Origin: Gammaproteobacteria bacterium
Lineage (GTDB): Bacteria > Pseudomonadota > Gammaproteobacteria > UBA9214
Direction: 5' to 3'
Assembly (NCBI GenBank): GCA_020027635.1
Contig: JAHKKL010000105.1
Span: forward strand, 1-6,478
DNA: 6,478 bases
The notes beneath the pieces are model-generated. The model searched no databases, had not been told where the DNA came from, and was given only the letters and a program-made list of their open reading frames with translations. The translations under genes were made by a program, and so were the position numbers. This document shows, one piece after another, positions 4,084 to 6,478 of this stretch. Position 1 is the first letter of the stretch, and every line of letters starts with the position of its first letter.

Positions 4084-6345
4084 ATGATCGGCAGTCATTC
4101 GATAAAACCCTCCGCCCAGCGTGTCCTGGCCCTCTGGTATGTCCTGCTGGCGCTGTGCGTGCCCTGGCTCCCCGGCGGAGCCGTGGCCGAAGACAACCCG
4201 CTGGTGACCGCCGAAGAGCAGCTGCGCGACATCAAGAAGGAACTGGAGCAGGGCGTCAGGTCCGGCGAGCGCTACGATGCGATGAAGCAGGATATCGATC
4301 GCATCCAGAAACAGGCGCAGGCCTGCATCGACGAGGCCGTGCAGCAGGGCGAGAAACTCGGCCGGGACCTCGAGGCGGTCGGCGCCGCGGTGACGGGAGA
4401 GGATGCCACGGTCACCAAGGCGCGGCGCGATCTGGAAAAAACCAAAAGCACCGTCGAGAAGAAGTCGACCGTCTGCCGCCTGTTGCGCGTCAACGTCGAT
4501 GAACTCGCCTCCATGGTCGCGGAGCAGCAGAAGCTGATCTTCAAGCAGCAGATCATGGCCCGTGACCGCACCTTTACCGACCTGATGAAGGACGACTGGG
4601 GCGAGGTCAGCGAGTGGCTGGCCGCCGTGGAGGCTTTCATCATCGACACCCGCGGGCTGGAACAGGTCGGCACCCTGCAGTGGGTGCTGCTGGCTTCCCT
4701 GATCCTGCTGGGCGCGGCCCTGGGGCAGTTCGGCAAACGCAGGCTGCTCGCCGTGCTGCCCAGCCCGACGGACAAGGACGATCTCATCTTCGGGGCTATG
4801 GTGGCCTTCGGCGCCGCCCTGGCCCACTACCTGCCCTGGTTGCTGCCCATGGCCGTCGCCAGCGGCACGCTGCTGCTGCTGTTGCAAGGCATCGAGCCGC
4901 TGCCCAACGTGCTCCTGCTCGACCTGGGTCTCACCTTCTACGTGCTGACCCTGGTGCTGGTGCGCGGCCTGTTCAATCCCCCGGCGCCGGCCAGCCTCTA
5001 TCTGCCGGTGCCGGAGTCCGTCTGCCGCGCACTCGCCCGCCGCCTGTACGTACTCGCGACCCTGCTGCTGATCGGCTTCCTGGTCTTTTCCACCATCCTG
5101 ATGCAGCAGCTCCCGGAAGCGGCGCTGCTGCTCACCCGCACCGCCTTCAGCACGGTGCTGGTCATCAATCTCGGCTGGGTTCTGTGGCTGGTGGGCGAGC
5201 TGCCGGTGTGGCGGCATACCGCGCCGGTGCGCGTGCTGATCATCCTGGCGCTGTTCGCCGGGCTGATGGCGGAGTGGGCAGGTTACCGCAATCTTTCCGG
5301 CCTGATCATCGGGGGGCTGGTCAATACCCTGCTGCTGTTCGCGATCATCTTCCTGCTCGCCCGGGTGCTAACCGAACTCTATGACGGCATGGACGAGGGG
5401 CGTTACCGCTGGCAGCAGCGCTTCAGGAGCCGCTTCGGGCTGAAAACCGGCGAATATGTGCCGGGGCTGGTGTGGCTGCGGGCCATCAGCTACCTGGTGC
5501 TGTGGGGCGGGTTCCTGCTGCTGCTGTTCCGCATCTGGGGCTATTCCGAGGAGGTCTACGCCGCCGCGGTGCGCTATGTCGTTCAGGGCTTCGACATCGG
5601 GAAGCTGCATGTGGCGCCGCTGCGCGTGGTCATGGCGATCGCCCTCTTCTCGGTGCTGGTGTCGATCAACGGCTGGTTCAAACGCCAGATGGAACAGCAC
5701 TGGCTCAAGAAGACCCGCCTGGACCGCGGCGCACGCGATGCGGCCGCGACCACCTCGGGGTATGTGGGCATCGCCGTGGCCATCCTAGTGGCGCTCTCGG
5801 TGGCCGGCGTGGAATTCACCAACCTGGCGATCATCGCCGGCGCGCTCTCGGTCGGCATCGGCTTCGGTCTGCAGAATATCGTCAACAATTTCGTCTCCGG
5901 CCTGATCCTGCTGGTAGAACGCCCCATCCGCACCGGCGACTGGATCATGGTCGGGAACACGGAAGGCTACGTGAAGAAAATCAGCATTCGTTCCACCCAG
6001 ATCCAGACCTTCGACCGCGCCGATGTGATCGTGCCGAATTCCGAGCTGATCGCCGGACAGGTGACCAACTGGATGCTGAGCGACCCCTGGGGGCGGGTGA
6101 AGGTGCCGGTGGGGGTGGCCTACGGATCGGACACCGCCAGGGTCATGCAGATCCTGGCGACGCCGCGTTCCGCGAGGCCGGGATCGAGATCCCCTTTCCG
6201 CAGCGCGATGTGCATTTCCGCAACGCCCCGCCGTCGGGCACGCCAGCCGTTCCCGGCAAGCCGCCCGAACCCGCTGCCTAAGGAGGGTGTTGTAAAACAA
6301 TGTAGGGTGCGCCGTGCGCACCGGAGAGAACATGCAAGCGGTTGA
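4084..6345 (+). CDS. Large MscS-family mechanosensitive channel with disrupted C-terminus
   Basis: This 753-codon frame encodes a multi-TM MscS-type channel. Residues 1-35 are a signal peptide with likely cleavage after AVA. Residues 36-190 are a charged, helical, probably coiled-coil periplasmic domain with cysteines at 81 and 131. About 11-12 hydrophobic segments follow from 199 to 612. The MscS core lies at about 555-690. Its pore helix is AIIAGALSVGIGFGLQNIVN (582-601), then NFVSGLILLVERPIRTGDWI (602-621), and the beta domain contains DRADVIVPNSELIAGQVTNW (644-663). Such channels open under membrane tension to release solutes in hypo-osmotic shock. From residue 692 the sequence stops resembling the family and becomes Arg/Pro/Ser-rich; the expected C-terminal end is found in another frame (6159-6281). 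A deletion of about 50 codons with a frameshift is inferred, so the channel may be impaired. The start has only a weak ribosome site. Confidence 0.88.
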   Translation: MIGSHSIKPSAQRVLALWYVLLALCVPWLPGGAVAEDNPLVTAEEQLRDIKKELEQGVRSGERYDAMKQDIDRIQKQAQACIDEAVQQGEKLGRDLEAVGAAVTGEDATVTKARRDLEKTKSTVEKKSTVCRLLRVNVDELASMVAEQQKLIFKQQIMARDRTFTDLMKDDWGEVSEWLAAVEAFIIDTRGLEQVGTLQWVLLASLILLGAALGQFGKRRLLAVLPSPTDKDDLIFGAMVAFGAALAHYLPWLLPMAVASGTLLLLLQGIEPLPNVLLLDLGLTFYVLTLVLVRGLFNPPAPASLYLPVPESVCRALARRLYVLATLLLIGFLVFSTILMQQLPEAALLLTRTAFSTVLVINLGWVLWLVGELPVWRHTAPVRVLIILALFAGLMAEWAGYRNLSGLIIGGLVNTLLLFAIIFLLARVLTELYDGMDEGRYRWQQRFRSRFGLKTGEYVPGLVWLRAISYLVLWGGFLLLLFRIWGYSEEVYAAAVRYVVQGFDIGKLHVAPLRVVMAIALFSVLVSINGWFKRQMEQHWLKKTRLDRGARDAAATTSGYVGIAVAILVALSVAGVEFTNLAIIAGALSVGIGFGLQNIVNNFVSGLILLVERPIRTGDWIMVGNTEGYVKKISIRSTQIQTFDRADVIVPNSELIAGQVTNWMLSDPWGRVKVPVGVAYGSDTARVMQILATPRSARPGSRSPFRSAMCISATPRRRARQPFPASRPNPLPKEGVVKQCRVRRAHRREHASG
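6159..6281 (+). pseudogene. Out-of-frame remnant of the MscS C-terminus
   Basis: In the third frame, GAC 6159 to TAA 6279-6281 reads 40 residues: DAAFREAGIEIPFPQRDVHF, then RNAPP and a Pro/Gly/Ala-rich end. FREAGIEIPFPQRDVHF aligns with the last helix and the PFPQ-x-D-V motif that closes MscS proteins; E. coli MscS, from memory, has FDAAGISFPYPQMDVNF. It is not in frame with the channel ORF, whose last family-like residues are VMQIL, ending at 6156. In E. coli MscS about 55 residues separate the equivalent QIL and FDAAG; here only DAA remains. The missing segment is therefore about 50 codons, and its length must be 1 more than a multiple of 3. TAA 6279-6281 is the likely ancestral stop. Confidence 0.85.
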
Positions 6346-6371
6346 TTCATGGTGCGCACGGCGCACCCTAC
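6302..6371. repeat. Inverted pair of REP-like palindromes (BIME-like)
   Basis: Two perfect 21-bp arms (6302-6322 and 6351-6371) are inverted around a 28-bp spacer. Each arm is itself a hairpin preceded by GTAG: GTAG 6302-6305, then GGTGCGC, loop CGT, GCGCACC (6306-6322); the mirror copy has stem 6351-6367 and CTAC 6368-6371. A GTAG tetranucleotide at the foot of a short imperfect or perfect hairpin is the hallmark of REP elements mobilised by RAYT (TnpA-REP) transposases, and an inverted pair is the BIME layout. Outer weaker pairings continue outward: ACAAT 6297-6301 with ATTGT 6375-6379, and GGTGTT 6286-6291 with AACACC 6381-6386. It lies just past the ancestral stop of the channel gene. As RNA it would form a strong 21-bp stem and may act as a 3' mRNA barrier. 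No RAYT gene is in the window. Confidence 0.8.
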
Positions 6372-6420
6372 GGGATTGTGAACACCTTTTGCGACACCCT
6401 TCGGAGGGAGAGGGGGATTT

Positions 6421-6453
6421 ATGCGACGTTGGAGTTTCCTAGACTTTACGTAA
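6421..6453 (+). other. Ten-codon ORF behind a purine-rich ribosome-site-like run
   Basis: ATG 6421 to TAA 6451-6453 would encode MRRWSFLDFT. It is preceded at 6403-6417 by a run of G and A (GGAGGGAGAGGGGGA) that includes good Shine-Dalgarno matches a few bases from the ATG. A second ATG at 6475-6477, close to the window end, could be the start of the next gene, which would make this a leader peptide position. No promoter with two good boxes is visible before it. The purine run may instead be part of a dispersed repeat. Confidence 0.25.
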
Positions 6454-6478
6454 AAACCTGACGGGATAACGACCATGC

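Noticed and set aside
4015..5217. 400-codon minus-strand ORF opposite the channel gene
   Set aside because: It is Gln/His/Asp/Gly-rich with no family pattern, and lies antisense to a clearly coding multi-TM protein; it is a shadow ORF of GC-rich DNA.
1..6478. A novel multi-gene system spanning the window
   Set aside because: Every gene has a recognisable housekeeping family and, apart from rimB-rimK, the neighbours have no shared pathway; nothing supports a new defence, secretion or biosynthetic system.

Overview
This is a GC-rich chromosomal stretch from what looks like a free-living gammaproteobacterium. The protein sequences resemble TrxC, FieF and RimK of Enterobacteria and Pseudomonas but are clearly diverged from them. 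The mix of housekeeping genes and the style of the intergenic repeats would fit an environmental lineage such as Chromatiales or a relative; that placement is inference. I see no phage, plasmid, CRISPR or defence genes.

Layout, left to right. (1) 1-186 (+) is the C-terminal end of a thioredoxin, most like thioredoxin 2 (TrxC). (2) 187-485 is non-coding and carries a strong hairpin and a short direct repeat. (3) 486-1415 (+) is a complete FieF/YiiP-type cation diffusion facilitator with all its metal ligands. (4) 1446-2351 (-) is RimK, the ATP-grasp ligase that adds glutamates to ribosomal protein S6; it converges on fieF with a 30-bp gap. (5) 2352-2538 is a spacer with a GC-rich stem-loop and a 14-bp palindrome. 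(6) 2539-3021 (-) is RimB, the small retropepsin-like protease that partners RimK, so rimB-rimK form a likely two-gene unit. (7) 3022-3368 is a divergent intergenic region. (8) 3369-4004 (+) is a MarC-family membrane protein. (9) 4084-6345 (+) is a large multi-TM MscS-family mechanosensitive channel with a signal peptide and a periplasmic coiled coil. (10) 6282-6478 holds a pair of inverted REP-like palindromes and a short leader-like ORF.

The genes do not form one pathway. The coherent functional unit is rimB-rimK (S6 tail modification and its control). FieF exports divalent metal (Zn/Fe), TrxC is a disulfide reductase, and MarC and the MscS channel are inner-membrane proteins that may share transcription on the + strand, although a candidate promoter for the channel gene lies at the end of marC.

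The two observations most worth checking are at the right end. First, the channel gene has lost about 50 codons of its cytoplasmic C-terminal domain with a change of frame: the expected last 40 residues are still readable in another frame up to a stop at 6279-6281, while the actual reading frame runs on to 6345. Second, that readthrough ends inside a BIME-like pair of REP elements, each a GTAG tetranucleotide followed by a perfect 7-bp stem with a 3-nt loop. I do not see a previously undescribed multi-gene system here.
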